Source: Mesostigma viride
Taxonomy: Eukaryota; Streptophyta; Mesostigmatophyceae; Mesostigmatales; Mesostigmataceae
Length of the DNA: 64,000 nucleotides
Assembly (NCBI GenBank): GCA_009746045.1
Contig: RPFO01001075.1
Location: 558,501-622,500 of the forward strand
Reading direction: 5' to 3'
A program made the translations under genes and the position numbers. Below, piece after piece: positions 33,965 to 44,631 of this stretch. The notes under the pieces are model-generated. The model had not been told where the DNA came from. It did not search any database and worked only from the letters and a program-made list of their open reading frames with translations. Numbering within the stretch: position 1 is the stretch's first letter; every line of letters begins with the position of its first letter.

Positions 33965-35993
33965 TGAATTGAATTGAATTGTAACATAACTCCGTTGGGA
34001 GTATATGTAGCACATAGCCCTTGAGAGGGGGCATATGGCCTATCATACATCCTAAGCTACTTCCTGCAAGGGTGGGGATGTAAAGGACCCCTGCTCTAGG
34101 TGCACCAGGGCACCTGCACCCTCATGGTCTATCACGCTATGCCCGGGTAAGGGGGGGAGCATGCCTGTGAGGGGGAAGATCATCATGGCTATACAAAACT
34201 AGAGCGTGGCATCTCAGCAGAGAGCAACTCTCTGCATGGGCACAGCATAACTAAATAAAGCTAGGCATCATCTGGAGTGTGGCTCATCATAGGCACACAT
34301 GTACATGATTTTAAGTAAAGCGCGTGGCTTATAGCTGGGATAGTGCCTCTAGGAGGCGTACATGTACATGGCCACGGTCTATCTATTTTACACTACTGAC
34401 TGCTGTATTCCCCTAAGCTGGGGCGTCTGGAGTCGCTGGGGCCGCGGGGGTCGCCTGCCAGGGCTTGTGGCCAACGTAGATGGCCGCCCCCTTCCAGTAC
34501 ACCGGCTGGCCCGCCTTGGTCTGCCGGAGCTGGAGGTAGGTCGGCCATAGCTCCCGTCGCCGTTGTTGCTGCGCCAGGGTCAAGTCGTCATCAAGGGTGA
34601 AGAGAGTCTTCTCGAGCCGCTTGCGGCGTCTGAGAAAAGAAATCTTGTCCGCTGGGGTCTTAAAGGTGAGAAGGAGCGGGGGCGGCCCTGCCTTACCCCG
34701 CGCGCGGGGAAGGCGGTGGGCGACCAGCTCGATCTCACCAGTAAGGCCCATGCGATCAAGGATTTCTCTCTCAAAAGCACGCGCAAGCTTCTCGGAATTC
34801 TCACCTTCCTCCATCTTGAGATTCTTGACAATGACGTTGAGGCTGCGCTTGGCAAGCTCGGCCTCCTCGCGGAGGTCAAGCGTCTGCCGCTGGAGCTGGG
34901 CTGCGACGGCGGAGGTGGTGGAGGTGGTGTGCTGCTTAAGCATGTCCGCCCAGGTCGTGATGGGAGGAGCATCGCCGGCCAGGCCAGCAGGGGCTGGCTT
35001 GGCGGCAATGTCCTTCACCACCTGGGCGGTGAGGCCTGCGGTGTTCTGCAAGACCTCGATAGCGATGGCATTGTCCTTAAGACGCTGGTCGATGTCGCGG
35101 AGCTGGGCGGTGATGGCGTCGGAGGAGGGGGTGGTGGCGGTGGAGGAGGCGAGGAGGGTGGAGGTGGCGGTGGAGATGGTGGGGAGCTCAGCAGCCAGCG
35201 TGCCGCCCATTGCCGCCACATCTGTGGCAAGGGGGGTCACGTGCTGCTCGAAAGCTTCCTTAAGGAGGGCGCGGATGGAGGATTCGGTCAAGGTGGTGGT
35301 GATGGGCTTGGGGGGCCAGAGCTCCCCGATGGAGCGTCCAAGGAGGGAGAAGAGGGCGTAGATCTGCAGCCGGGGGCGGGGGGCGGTGAAGATGTACTCG
35401 TATGGACGATGCTGCTGCTGAGCATTGATGAGACGACCCTGATGGAAGAGCTGCTTGCACAGTTCAATAAGCGAGGCGGTGGATCCCCAGAACACGTAGT
35501 TCACGATGCGGTCTGCAGTGAGCTTGTCGAAAAAGCCGGGTTGGCTGGCGTCAAATTCGTCAAAAATCGGCTCGGCAGGGGCAGGGCGACTGCGCTTGGG
35601 TTCAGGCGACGCTGCTGGCGAGGCGAGTCCGAGAGGGGGCTGGGCGACCACTAGAGCTTGGCTAGTGGCGCCGCTGCCTTCTGGGCCGGTGGGCGAAGCT
35701 GCAGCCGGAGCTGCAGACGTATTTTCATTGCCGAGCGCAGCCGCTAGGCTGCGTTGCGTTGTTGTGCGTTTGCTCGTCATAATAGCAGTTCGCGTAATAG
35801 CTGCAGGCTGGTCACAATACTGCGTTACAGCTGTAACCGTTTATAGTAGCAGATGCGCCTAGAAAAGATGCATCGGTTGCAAGTGATCTGACGGAATTTG
35901 GGGCTCAGACGCGAAAGTTCTGAGCTCCGCCGTCAGCCATGGCTACCTCGTGGCTCGTGGCTCGTGGCTCGTGGCTCGTGGCTCGTGGCTCGT
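33965..35993 (-). mobile_element. Complete 2,029-bp ORF1-only retroelement with 12-bp target duplication
   Basis: The element is bounded by GTACATGTACAT at 33953-33964 and 35994-36005, within the 3' UTR of an older copy of the same family. In its own direction (minus) it begins with about seven CCACGAG heptamers, then a 5' UTR of about 160 bp and a 455-codon ORF1 (35,780-34,413). A 3' UTR of about 410 bp follows, then the hairpin TACTCCCAACGGAGTTATG and an ACAATTCAATTCAATTCA tail. There is no endonuclease or reverse transcriptase frame. The intact ORF and matching duplications make it the youngest and only complete copy here. It resembles mammalian HAL1 half-LINEs in design. Confidence 0.9.
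34413..35780 (-). CDS. LINE ORF1-type RNA-binding protein, 455 aa, intact
   Basis: Residues 1-80 are Ala/Pro/Ser-rich and probably disordered. Residues 80-180 form a conserved-looking domain (DKLTADRIVNYVFWGSTASL, YEYIFTAPRPRLQIYALFSL) with no family I can name. Residues 180-310 are Ala/Thr/Ser-rich with helical stretches. Residues 312-390 (RSLNVIVKNLKMEEGENSEK...HRLPRARGKAGPPPLLLTF) match the RRM-like core of LINE ORF1 proteins, and 390-440 (LDDDLTLAQQQRRRELW...IYVGHKPW) the C-terminal domain. Such proteins coat element RNA and act as nucleic-acid chaperones. The frame is uninterrupted from ATG to stop, and fragments of at least five more copies occur in the window. There is no CCHC knuckle. 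Confidence 0.88.
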   Translation of the reverse strand: MTSKRTTTQRSLAAALGNENTSAAPAAASPTGPEGSGATSQALVVAQPPLGLASPAASPEPKRSRPAPAEPIFDEFDASQPGFFDKLTADRIVNYVFWGSTASLIELCKQLFHQGRLINAQQQHRPYEYIFTAPRPRLQIYALFSLLGRSIGELWPPKPITTTLTESSIRALLKEAFEQHVTPLATDVAAMGGTLAAELPTISTATSTLLASSTATTPSSDAITAQLRDIDQRLKDNAIAIEVLQNTAGLTAQVVKDIAAKPAPAGLAGDAPPITTWADMLKQHTTSTTSAVAAQLQRQTLDLREEAELAKRSLNVIVKNLKMEEGENSEKLARAFEREILDRMGLTGEIELVAHRLPRARGKAGPPPLLLTFKTPADKISFLRRRKRLEKTLFTLDDDLTLAQQQRRRELWPTYLQLRQTKAGQPVYWKGAAIYVGHKPWQATPAAPATPDAPA

Positions 35994-36779
35994 GTACATG
36001 TACATGGCCACGGTCTATCTATTCTGCACTAAGTACTACTGCTGTATTCCCCTAAGCTGGGGCCTCTGGAGTCGCTGGGGCCGCGGGGGGGGGGGGTCGC
36101 CTGCCAGGGCTTGTGGCCGACGTAGATGGCCGCCCCCTTCCAGTACACCGGCTGGCCCGCCTTGGTCTGCCGGAGCTGGAGGTAGGTCGGCCATAGCTCC
36201 CGTCGCCGTTGTTGCTGCGCCAGGGTCAAGTCGTCATCAAGGGTGAAGAGAGTCTTCTCGAGCCGCTTGCGGCGTCTGAGAAAAGAAATCTTGTCCGCCG
36301 GGGTCTTAAAGGTGAGAAGGAGCGGGGGCGGCCCTAGCTGCCTTACCCCGCGCGCGGGGAAGGCGGTGGGCGGCCAGCTCGATCTCACCGTTAAGGCCCA
36401 TGCGACCAAGGATTTCTCTCTCAAACGCACGCAAAAGCTTCTCGGAATTCTCACCTTCCTCCATCGTGAAGTTCTTGACAATGACGTTGAGGCTGCGCTT
36501 GGCGAGCTCGGCCTCCTCGCGGAGGTCAAGCGTCTGCCATTGAAGCTGGGCTGCGACGGCGGAGGTGGTGGATGTGGTATGTTGCTTAAGCATGTCCGCC
36601 CAGGTGGTGATGGGAGGAGCATCGCCGGCCAGGCCAGCCGGGGCTGGCTTGGCGGCAATGTCCTTCACCGCCTGGGCGGTGAGGCCTGCGGTGTTCTGCA
36701 GAACCTCGATAGCGATGGCGTTGTCCTTAAGACGCTGGTCGAACGGAGTTATTCTGAACGGAGTTATGTTTCTAATTAA

Positions 36780-38870
36780 TCGGGGGGTAGCATGCATGCA
36801 ACCTACCCCCACACCCGTTAGTCATCATGGCCGAGCGTACATTTGTCTTCCAGATAGTTCGGATGACGCGGAGTTGCTATCTGCGACTCCAGACCTGTGC
36901 TAGTGAGTTGCGCCACTTGCCATCGCGGGTGAAGTATCCGCGTAGAAAAGTACTTACCTCATCGGGTACTCCGTGGCACATGTGCCTTCAGTGCATGTTC
37001 ACGCACTTCCGCGACGTTGGATCGCCATGCGCCTAGGAATAGTTGTCTCACCTAACACAGTCACCATGCATGCCATGAATCTCGCGGCAAATTCAAAACA
37101 GCTTATTCCATTTAGTTTTATTGAAAAAGACAATTTATTGAATACCAAGATCACATGTTCTAGTTTGCAACACCCCACGCTTGCTAACTGCATGACTGAC
37201 AAAGCACTGTACAAAGATCTGCTGCTCTGGGAGAGCACCAGTCACAAAACAAAGAGGCATTGCAAATGAGATACTCTAGTCCTTACAAGAAGTTGGAACG
37301 CCATGCATCCAGGAATAGTCTCACTCAACATAACCTATAAATATTTCGAAACAATTGGAAAGGCCCAGCTCATGCGGCCCAACACAACACCTTCAGCTGA
37401 CAGCTACTGTGTCAGGATGGTAACCACTGCAGCGCAGCGTTGTATATGACTGACCAACTTCTACAAACTTTTTGCAGCAACGTTGGCGGCTACATCGCTG
37501 GTGACACATCACACTCCTGAGAATTGGCAACCATAGTGAAGGGGCGAGCGGTCTATCATGTACCGTTGGGCCAATAGCACCCTAGGACATCCACCCATGG
37601 CCGCCGCTGCCGATATCTAAGGAGGTATCACACAAGAAATTTACAAATGCCATGGCTACACGGTATTGATGTCTCAAGCAGCTACGCTCGTTTCCAGGAA
37701 GCGAATCCCATGGACATCGGATAGAGCGTCCTCTTATCGCTGTCGGGCGCCATCAGGCCAACATCTCGCATCAACCATGGCCACCGAGGTTGGATGTGCC
37801 GCCGGGCACACAAGGGCCACCGCAAGGCGCTGGCGTCCGCCATGGGGCCTGCTGCGCCAACCACAACCAGCGCAAGCACAAGACAGCCATGCAATTCACA
37901 CAACGAGGTCAGCCAACAGCTCTGCCTGCATAACTGAACCGCGTGGAGCCCATCTATTCTACGCATTTCCAACAGAGCAGGCTGCCTGAAAGCCAAGTAT
38001 GCAAGCACAGCACCAATTGTTCCCTATTTCCAACACGGCTGGATGCAGCCTGCATGCTGTTCAAGCGACGAGATCCTGAGGGACGCGGCTCACCTGCCGT
38101 TGCCACGGTTGATCTTCAGGGTGCAAGATGCGTGGCGCGATGCGCCCGGGGGAGGGGAGGGGTGCGGGGAAACCGCGCAACAAGGTGCCCCCACCAACAG
38201 GGTGGCTCGTAAGCACGTGGCGTGCGCCAGAACATGTACCCGGGAGGGGACAACATGGCGACGGTGGGTAGCATGTGCGAGCACCGTGTGGCGCCGCTGG
38301 GCACGGGGAGCATGACACCTGGAGCACGTCCTCGTGCTGGCTGCTTGCGGCGGGCACAGTCGCACCCTCCCTGTCCACGAGTGCCCACGCAAGGCCATCG
38401 TACACCCGATGGGGGATCCGCCGCAGATCGGGGACGCACACACGTGCATGATGGGCCAGGGAGCACCCAGGTGACAACGACGCGGCCGCCACGGCTGGCC
38501 GGTGGCGACGACACGACGACATCGCATGCACCCTGCGGGCGGGCGCAGCACGAGCTGGCCTGCTGCCACACACGGGATGTGACGCCGTTCCCGCCTCGCT
38601 GGCTGGGCTGGCCACCGAGGGGCTGCCGCCACCGCACGGGAAAGCCCTGCACAAACTCTGGACATGCTGCGCCGCGCGCATGCGCCACCAGCGGCACGGG
38701 GGCTGCCGCAACAGGGGGAGCTTGCCCCCGCGCGGTGTGGCCTTGGGACGGTGGCATCCACCCACCCGTTTGGGCACACGCCGCCCCGTGCTGCGGTGCA
38801 GCCCCCGTGCTGCCCCGTGCTCCCCCCCCCCCCCCCTTCCCCCCTCCCCCCCTGCTCGCTGCATTGCCTG
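36780..38870. other. Intergenic region between transposon island and eRF1
   Basis: The left half (36.8-37.7 kb) is AT-richer. It has two related motifs, CCATGCGCCTAGGAATAGTT at about 37,026 and CCATGCATCCAGGAATAGTC at about 37,302, also found inverted near 43,090. The right half (38.0-38.87 kb) is very GC-rich and stop-poor in several frames, which produces long overlapping frames on both strands without family signal. It should contain the eRF1 3' UTR. A C homopolymer lies at about 38,822. Confidence 0.45.
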
Positions 38871-41399
38871 CTAATCGCTGTCCTCGTAGATGCCCTCGTC
38901 GTCGGAGGCCTCCCCCATCTCACGCATGTCCACCTGGTAGCGCAGGATACCGCCGATGCCGCCAAAGCCACTGCAGGCGCGCGTGCAAGCAGGGCCACGA
39001 AAGGAGGGGGGGGGGAGGAGAAAGGGGCACACAGATGGAGGCAGGTGAGATGGCGACGAAGTACGTGGAGGATACAGATTCTCCGCAACCACAGCTGCCT
39101 TAGCGTGAACAAGTGGCACTCAAGACACTTAGGAAGCCCATCAATGGTCAATTCATGAGGAAGCCCATCATTTGTCGACGTCGAGCCACCTCCACACACT
39201 AGGCCCACTTGTTCCCTTCCCCCGGTTACCTGTGAGTCTATCACCCCCATACCGAGGGACCGCGTGGTTGCACCATGTCATGGCGTGTGGCAGGCTACAT
39301 GGCATGATGGCAACTAAAGGCACCTGACACGGAATGCGTACTCCCGCGCGCATGCACCCTACTCATGGACACTACAACATAGTGGCACCCACCGCATCTG
39401 CTCCGCTACAAAGGGTCCTGCCATCCAGGGGTCCTGCGAGCAAGGTCGAGCATGCTGCAGGCCAGACCCCCCTCTCCTCCCCATCCTGCCATTAGCCACC
39501 ACCGCATGAGCAACCACACCCACCTTCTGTGTGTGTAGCTGCGTGTGTGCTCATGTGCGTGCATGTGCCTGTCCGTTCGCATGTGTGTGTGCATGCGCGT
39601 GTGCGTGCATGTGCGTGTGTGCACATGTATGTGCATCCGCGTGTGCGCGTCGCTCACCGGCAGAACTGGGACCCCTCCTGGCTCTTGTTGGTAATGAACT
39701 CGAGCGTGCAGCCAAAGCGCTTGTACTCGTTGGCCAGCCACTCGAGCAGGCTGATGTTCTCCACACTCTCCAGCTCCACACCCGTCTCTTTGTCCACAAA
39801 GTTGGACGCGTCCGCCTCGCGCTCCTTGCTCAGGTGGAGAACGCGCACCTGGGGGCGGGGGGGGGGGGGGGGCGCAATGGCGACATGGGCGACATGGACG
39901 TGAGCAGGCGATGCACGAATGGCACGACCCAACGGAACTCAACAAGAAACCAGCGCGCATGACGAGGCAGGCATGGACACAAGGCCCTACCGAACCATGG
40001 CAGCGTGGCTTAATCGGTGAGCTCTCCCATCCCCTGTCATTCTTTCCCCCCATGCACAAAACACCACCTCCCCGTCATACTTTTCCTCTCTCCCTCTTTC
40101 CTCCCCCCCCCCCTCACCTCCCCTGTGGCGGCGTTCTTGACCGTGTGGCGCATGATGTCCAGGTTCTCCCACACAATGAGGATCTCCACCGCGCCCATGT
40201 CTAGCGCCACCAGCGTGTCATCCACGCCAAAGCAGTACTTGCCCGTGTCCTGAGAGATCTCCTCAAAGTACCGGCCTGGTGGGGGATGAGGGTGTTGGGG
40301 GGTGGATTGGGGGTTGGTGAAGGGAGCAAAGGAAAGTAGAGAGTGGCAAGACAGGCCCACCACCCATAAGAAAGCACACGGAAAAGGAAAGCTACATTAG
40401 CTATTTGAAAACAACCCCTCTGAAGAAAGAGCCAGCAACGCTAGCACATGAAAACAGCAGCAAACCCCATGCTAGCGCATGAAAACAGCAGCAAACCCCA
40501 TGCTGGCACGTACTGATCAGGCGCTTCTCCTGGATGAACTTGACGTTGGACAGAATCTCGCTGGACAGCTCGATGGCCTGGCTGAAACCGTTTTCTCCTC
40601 CATACGACACATCCACCACGTTGAGCACCTTGGCTTGCAGGCGCGCGTCGAACATGTCCGACTGGCTCAGCTCGGTCTTGAAGTCGGCAGAACCGGCGAG
40701 AATGAGCCCAGACACGTTCGGCTGGCTCGTCACGGGATTGATGAAGAACTGCACCGCCAGCTCTGCGACCTTGCGCACGTAATTGTGGCGCTTCTCCATG
40801 CGGAGACGGGCGAAACGCAGCGCCGACTGACCACCACGGCCGTGCTTCTTTGGCAGCTCCACCGTGAACTTGTGCAGGACCTCACGGGTGTTGCCACTCA
40901 GGGTGCCGAACAAAGCCCCGTTACCATCCATGATGATGAAGCCGAACTTGGAGTCGGACTCGAGTAATTCGTTTAGGGCCTCGGTGTGGAACTTGTTGTC
41001 ACAAAGGTACAGCGACGTGTTGATTGGCTTGAACGGTTCGAAGTCCATGTTAATCTTCTTTTCCTTCCCGTCATCCGTCATGATAGTGCCCGTGTACACG
41101 ACGAGCCCATTAGGCGGCACCTTATTGTACAGTTTCAGACGCTGTTGAGCGGATGTAATTGCGCCCAGCACAGACTGCCTGTTGACCCTGTTCTTAATGT
41201 TAGACGCAGTGCCAAACTCATCAGCAAGCATCTTGGAAACGCGAGAAATTTGATCTCGGGGGGGGATGACGAGAGAGATCATGCTGGTGCCGTTCCCCCG
41301 CGCCTCTTGCAGCGCCTTGATCAACCTCTTGATCTTCCATGACTCGATGTTCTTGTCTGTCTCCTCCCCAGAATGGAGCTGCTTGTTCTTTTCCGACAT
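38871..41399 (-). CDS. eRF1: Eukaryotic peptide chain release factor 1 (4 exons)
   Basis: This cytosolic factor recognises stop codons in the ribosomal A site and triggers peptide release together with eRF3. Exons 41399-40514, 40275-40118, 39848-39658 and 38970-38871 join in phase to 1,335 nt (444 aa), ending in TAG. Domain 1 has GTS (37-39), the TASNIK region (64-69) and YLCDNKF (131-137), the YxCxxxF motif. Domain 2 has the catalytic GGQ at 189-191 in [17 protein letters not shown]. Domain 3, with eRF3-binding surfaces, covers exons 2-4, including [30 protein letters not shown] and the acidic tail [12 protein letters not shown]. Length is normal for the family. The odd feature is Asn at position 70, giving NIKN where nearly all standard-code eRF1 proteins have NIKS. 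Confidence 0.97.
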
Positions 41400-41520
41400 G
41401 TTGATGCACAGTACCTCTTTTTGGAAAAAACTGCCTGTCTAAACGACCTGCTGCTGCGCAGGCTGCTTTTGAGCGTTCCCGCGAACCCGGCCGCAGCTTT
41501 TAGGGCTTCGTTTCCGGCGC

Positions 41521-41700
41521 AATGGGTTTGGGGCATGGGGCTCGAGCAGCGATGGCCAGAGCCGTCGCCCCGAGGCGTCGCGTCGTCCGGATGCGCGCCA
41601 GCACGGATGCCCACCATTTTTGGGGGTCGGCGAAAAGCGGGGCAACGACTCACCAGGCGCCGCGTCATGCCAGGCCGGCCGGGGAAGTACGCACAGTAGG
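41521..41700 (+). other. Possible orphan first exon with transit-peptide-like sequence
   Basis: Divergent from eRF1, an ATG at 41,522 opens a frame rich in Arg, Ala and Ser (MARAVAPRRRVVRMRAS inside), composed like a plastid transit peptide. A donor-like GTAGGTAAG follows at about 41,698. No downstream exon is recognisable before the transposon island. It may equally be eRF1 promoter or 5' UTR sequence with chance coding potential. Confidence 0.25.
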
Positions 41701-41719
41701 TAAGGTTGATACATACTAG

Positions 41720-43255
41720 CTAGTACCTATTGTTCCTGGCCATTCGGGATAAATCATAAAGTCGCTGTGTGCTGTCATGATTGTGTCGCTGTCGCAATCT
41801 AGCCAAGATTATTATGTTCACCGATGCGCGTCTATGTACAGTACTTAAGGGCAGCCATAGCCCGCGTGACACGCTCGCCGGGTCGGACCAAGAAAGGTAT
41901 CGTCTCCTGACTGGACTTCCATAGCGAGAAATGGGGTGGACAAGCGCGCTGTTGACTGCCAGATATTGCGTCTTCCATCCTTCGTATGTGACGCGATTGC
42001 CGTCGCCAAAGTTGTTCAGTTGAAGTTTGGTCATGGCCGTTAGTGCATGCATTATTCCATGAAGCATCTTCCGGTCGTTGATTATGCTTCATAGTATTCT
42101 AGCGTACAAAGGCATCGGTCTAATATGCTAGCAATAATTAATCTCTCGGATGGAGGCATAACTGGGACTGGTAGCTAAGTGCGTTATTTACTTCTTTCCA
42201 GCGGGGTTTGGTAATGTAGTCAGTTGGCCTATTCCTGGCGTGGCTGTGCATTGCGGTGTGACCCATCCGGCCGAAGCTGCACGTTGTAGGGGATCATTTT
42301 GCAGAATAGCCGCGAAATCCAATGTGGCTTATCAGTCGTCTGTCGTGGTCATCGAAGCATCAGGTTGACGTTTCGAAGGAAATATGCGTTCTGTTGCTAC
42401 CTAGCCATCCTGGAAAGTTAGTAACATGTAAAAAAAGAGAATAGGATGAATAAGAAATTGGCTCTCTTTTGTACTCGCGTGTATTGCCAACATAGCTAGC
42501 GAAGTAGCGATCACAGCAGTGGTGCTTACAACGGGGCACTCCTGGCCGCTAGGAACAAATGCACTGATCACGGGATGTTGTTTTTAGGTCAACGTCTGTG
42601 TTAGGTCTCGCTCTGAACGCCAGCCAGCCATAGTTTTTACGTACAAGGCTTCACATTGTCAATCGCTTTCGTCTCTATCATCCTGAACGCCTCGAGATAC
42701 GCAGGTAAGATAAGGCTCGTGCTACCATGGTCCAGATTCTTCAGATTTCTGGCCTGCGCCAGCTGGTTGTCTCATTCATATATAAGTAGATTCCTTTTTC
42801 TTACGTTGGGCAGAGTGTGACAACCCGAGCAACGTCTAAACCTGCGGTGTGCACGTGTTGAAATACGTGCATGGCCACGGCTAATGAACAAGACATAAAC
42901 GTGCACACCATTGCCTAAACCTCATCGCATGCAGATGGATGGGTCGGAGCGGTCAGCGGTGCCACAGGGCCTTGGCAGCATGCATCAGAGTGTGACAAGC
43001 AGGGTCATGCCTCCTACTATGATCGTGTATAGTATTTCTGACATGCGCTGGTTGTCTCCTTGATAGTATGAAGTGAGACAACTATGCCTGGACGCATGGG
43101 GATCCAACGCCGTGGAAGGACTAGGGTAGTTGTCTGAGAGGAAAGACGCGAAGGCCGCGGGAGCCGCACGGCTATCTCTAGGAAGACCTGCATGGAGGGA
43201 GACAGAGGATAACAAGAAAGGTTGATAGGGTAAACACACACACATACACACACAC
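41720..43255. other. Intergenic region with scattered repeat ends
   Basis: No gene can be supported in this 1.5 kb. Ends of repeat R appear inverted near 42,745-42,770 (TTTCTGGCCTGCGCCAGCTG, GGTTGTCTC) and near 43,048 (GCGCTGGTTGTCTCC). The GAGACAACTATGCCTGG motif lies at about 43,077. Confidence 0.4.
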
Positions 43256-43374
43256 ACGAGAGGTCCCCAGTTCGATTACGGTCGGATTCACTTGCAGATC
43301 GCGTTTTTCCGCGTTTTCCGCGGCCCGGCCCTGAACGCAAGCGGTTGTCACCTTTGCGGAGTGCCTGATCAGAA

Positions 43375-43375
<1 letters not shown>
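43256..43375 (+). mobile_element. SINE copy 5 (fragment)
   Basis: Contains the B-box-like AGTTCGATTACGG, GCAGATCGCG, CGCGTTTTCCGCGG and the end GTGCCTGATCAGAA, but lacks the 5' half with the A-box-like motif. CA-rich sequence flanks both sides. Confidence 0.75.
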
Positions 43376-43422
<47 letters not shown>

Positions 43423-43423
43423 A
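43376..43423. repeat. (CA)n microsatellite
   Basis: About 20 CA dinucleotides immediately follow the SINE 3' end, with further A-rich and GAAA-rich low-complexity sequence to about 43,590. Confidence 0.95.
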
Positions 43424-43607
43424 ACAGTTCAACAACAACAACAACAAAAAAAAAAAACTAAGAAGGAAAAGAGGGAACGCATACACACATACTACACGAA
43501 GGGGCTAAATTAAAGAAAAAGTAAGGAGTATACATTAAAAAGGGAAAAGGAAAAAGGAAGAGAAAGAAAGAAAAAAGAAAAGAAAATGTAAATGACCAGT
43601 AATAATA

Positions 43608-43842
43608 CCAAGGAGACAACCAGCGCAGGCCAGAAATCGGGAGAATCCGGACCATGGTAGCTCGAGCCTGCCGTTATCTTGTCCGCGTGTTCGAGTCGTT
43701 CAGGATGATGAATATGAATGGTGATGGAAATGTGTAGCCTTGTGCATGGAAACTATGGCTGGCTTACGTGTAGAGCGACTAGATGACCTGGACAGTGGGG
43801 CCGGAAACAGCTTGCTTGATCAGGGCGTGTGTTTCGAGTAAT
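43608..43842 (+). repeat. Dispersed repeat R, copy B (uninterrupted)
   Basis: An uninterrupted copy of about 235 bp, from GGAGACAACCAGCGCAGGCC to CTTGATCAGGGCGTGTGTTT. It shows the empty state of both insertion sites seen in copy A: GATGGAAATGTGTAGCC without the LINE, and GAAACTATGGCTGGC without the SINE. Confidence 0.8.
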
Positions 43843-44112
43843 AATAGGAACAATATAATAAATAAACAAAGTAAAGAGTACTTAATAATTATAACCAAAA
43901 CCAAAAATGGAATAATTAAAGAAAGAGGTGCATTGCTGGGATGTGGTGAGGCACAGGCGATGTTGGAGTATGGGTCAGGAGTTTGATTTTTCAGCGCCCA
44001 TGGTGCCCGGCCGGGGGGCTCCTATCCAACAGGGTCTAATTAAAGCCTCATGCCCAGCTCACTCCAATGAAAAAGTGTAAAGTGAAAAGGGGTAGGCAGT
44101 GAACAAATAGAT

Positions 44113-44612
44113 TTGCAGGATGAACAAATGAAGGCCCTCGGCGAGCACCGCAAGCGCATGCTCCTCAAGGTCCTGGTCCTCACGGTGCTCACCTATGGCG
44201 CCGAGGCATGGACGCTCACGGAAACGCTGGAGGCCAAGCTAAACGGCACGGTAGCCAGGATGCTCCGTCAGGCCCTGAATGTAGGGTTTTCCACGCATAG
44301 GTCTTTAGAATCTTAGACATTTGTACCAGGGCATGCCTCGCATTTCGGACGAGATTAGACAGCGTAGGATAGCATTCGTAGGACATCTAATTGCTCGCAC
44401 CAGCCAGGTAGACACCGACCTCGGTCTGGCCGGCCCCCAGCGGCTTGGCCAGCCAGGGCGGCATATCCTGACCTGGCCTGAAGCCCTAAGGACATTCCTA
44501 AGAAGGTAGGCAAACATGTCATGACCTACCCACAGCAGTTGCTGGCTGACCTAGTGGTCCCAGCTCAGTTTGAACATCGCATTCACTCCCTCTCTCTTGC
44601 TTGGACTGCTAT
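44113..44612 (+). mobile_element. LINE family B ORF2 C-terminal fragment
   Basis: The translation has LTVLTYGAEAWTLTETLEAK, then in another frame IRQRRIAFVGHLIARTSQVD and GQPGRHILTW, then LADLVVPAQFEHRIHSLSLA. This is the post-RT region of a LINE ORF2, broken by at least one frameshift. It is followed by an ATTAAATTAAATTAAATT tail. Confidence 0.82.
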
Positions 44613-44631
44613 TAAATTAAATTAAATTAAA

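Larger units (their letters stand above)
33590..36745 (-). mobile_element. Older ORF1-element copy, interrupted by the intact ORF1 element
   Basis: The 3' part is 33,590-33,964 and the 5' part 35,994-36,745, both minus. The 5' part encodes the C-terminal half of ORF1, beginning at DQRLKDNAIAIEVLQNTAGL and passing through AKRSLNVIVKNFTMEEGENS, with an indel in the RARGKA-to-PPPLLLTF region. It is 5'-truncated at about 36,745, where short + oriented 3'-end scraps (GAACGGAGTTAT, twice) lie. The younger 2,029-bp copy sits in its 3' UTR. Confidence 0.85.

Noticed and set aside
34563-35654. A 363-codon + strand frame rich in Gly
   Set aside because: It is antisense to the intact ORF1. The ORF1 frame has family similarity and repeated copies, the antisense has neither.
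38061-39250. A 386-codon minus-strand frame and overlapping + frames near eRF1
   Set aside because: The sequence is GC-rich and stop-poor, overlaps the last eRF1 exon in another frame, and shows no family motif.
41720-42067. Minus-strand frame with LQLNNFGDGNRVTYEGWKTQ, vaguely like a retroelement gag start
   Set aside because: The similarity is limited to one short stretch, and no flanking repeats or pol domains are present. Too weak to call.
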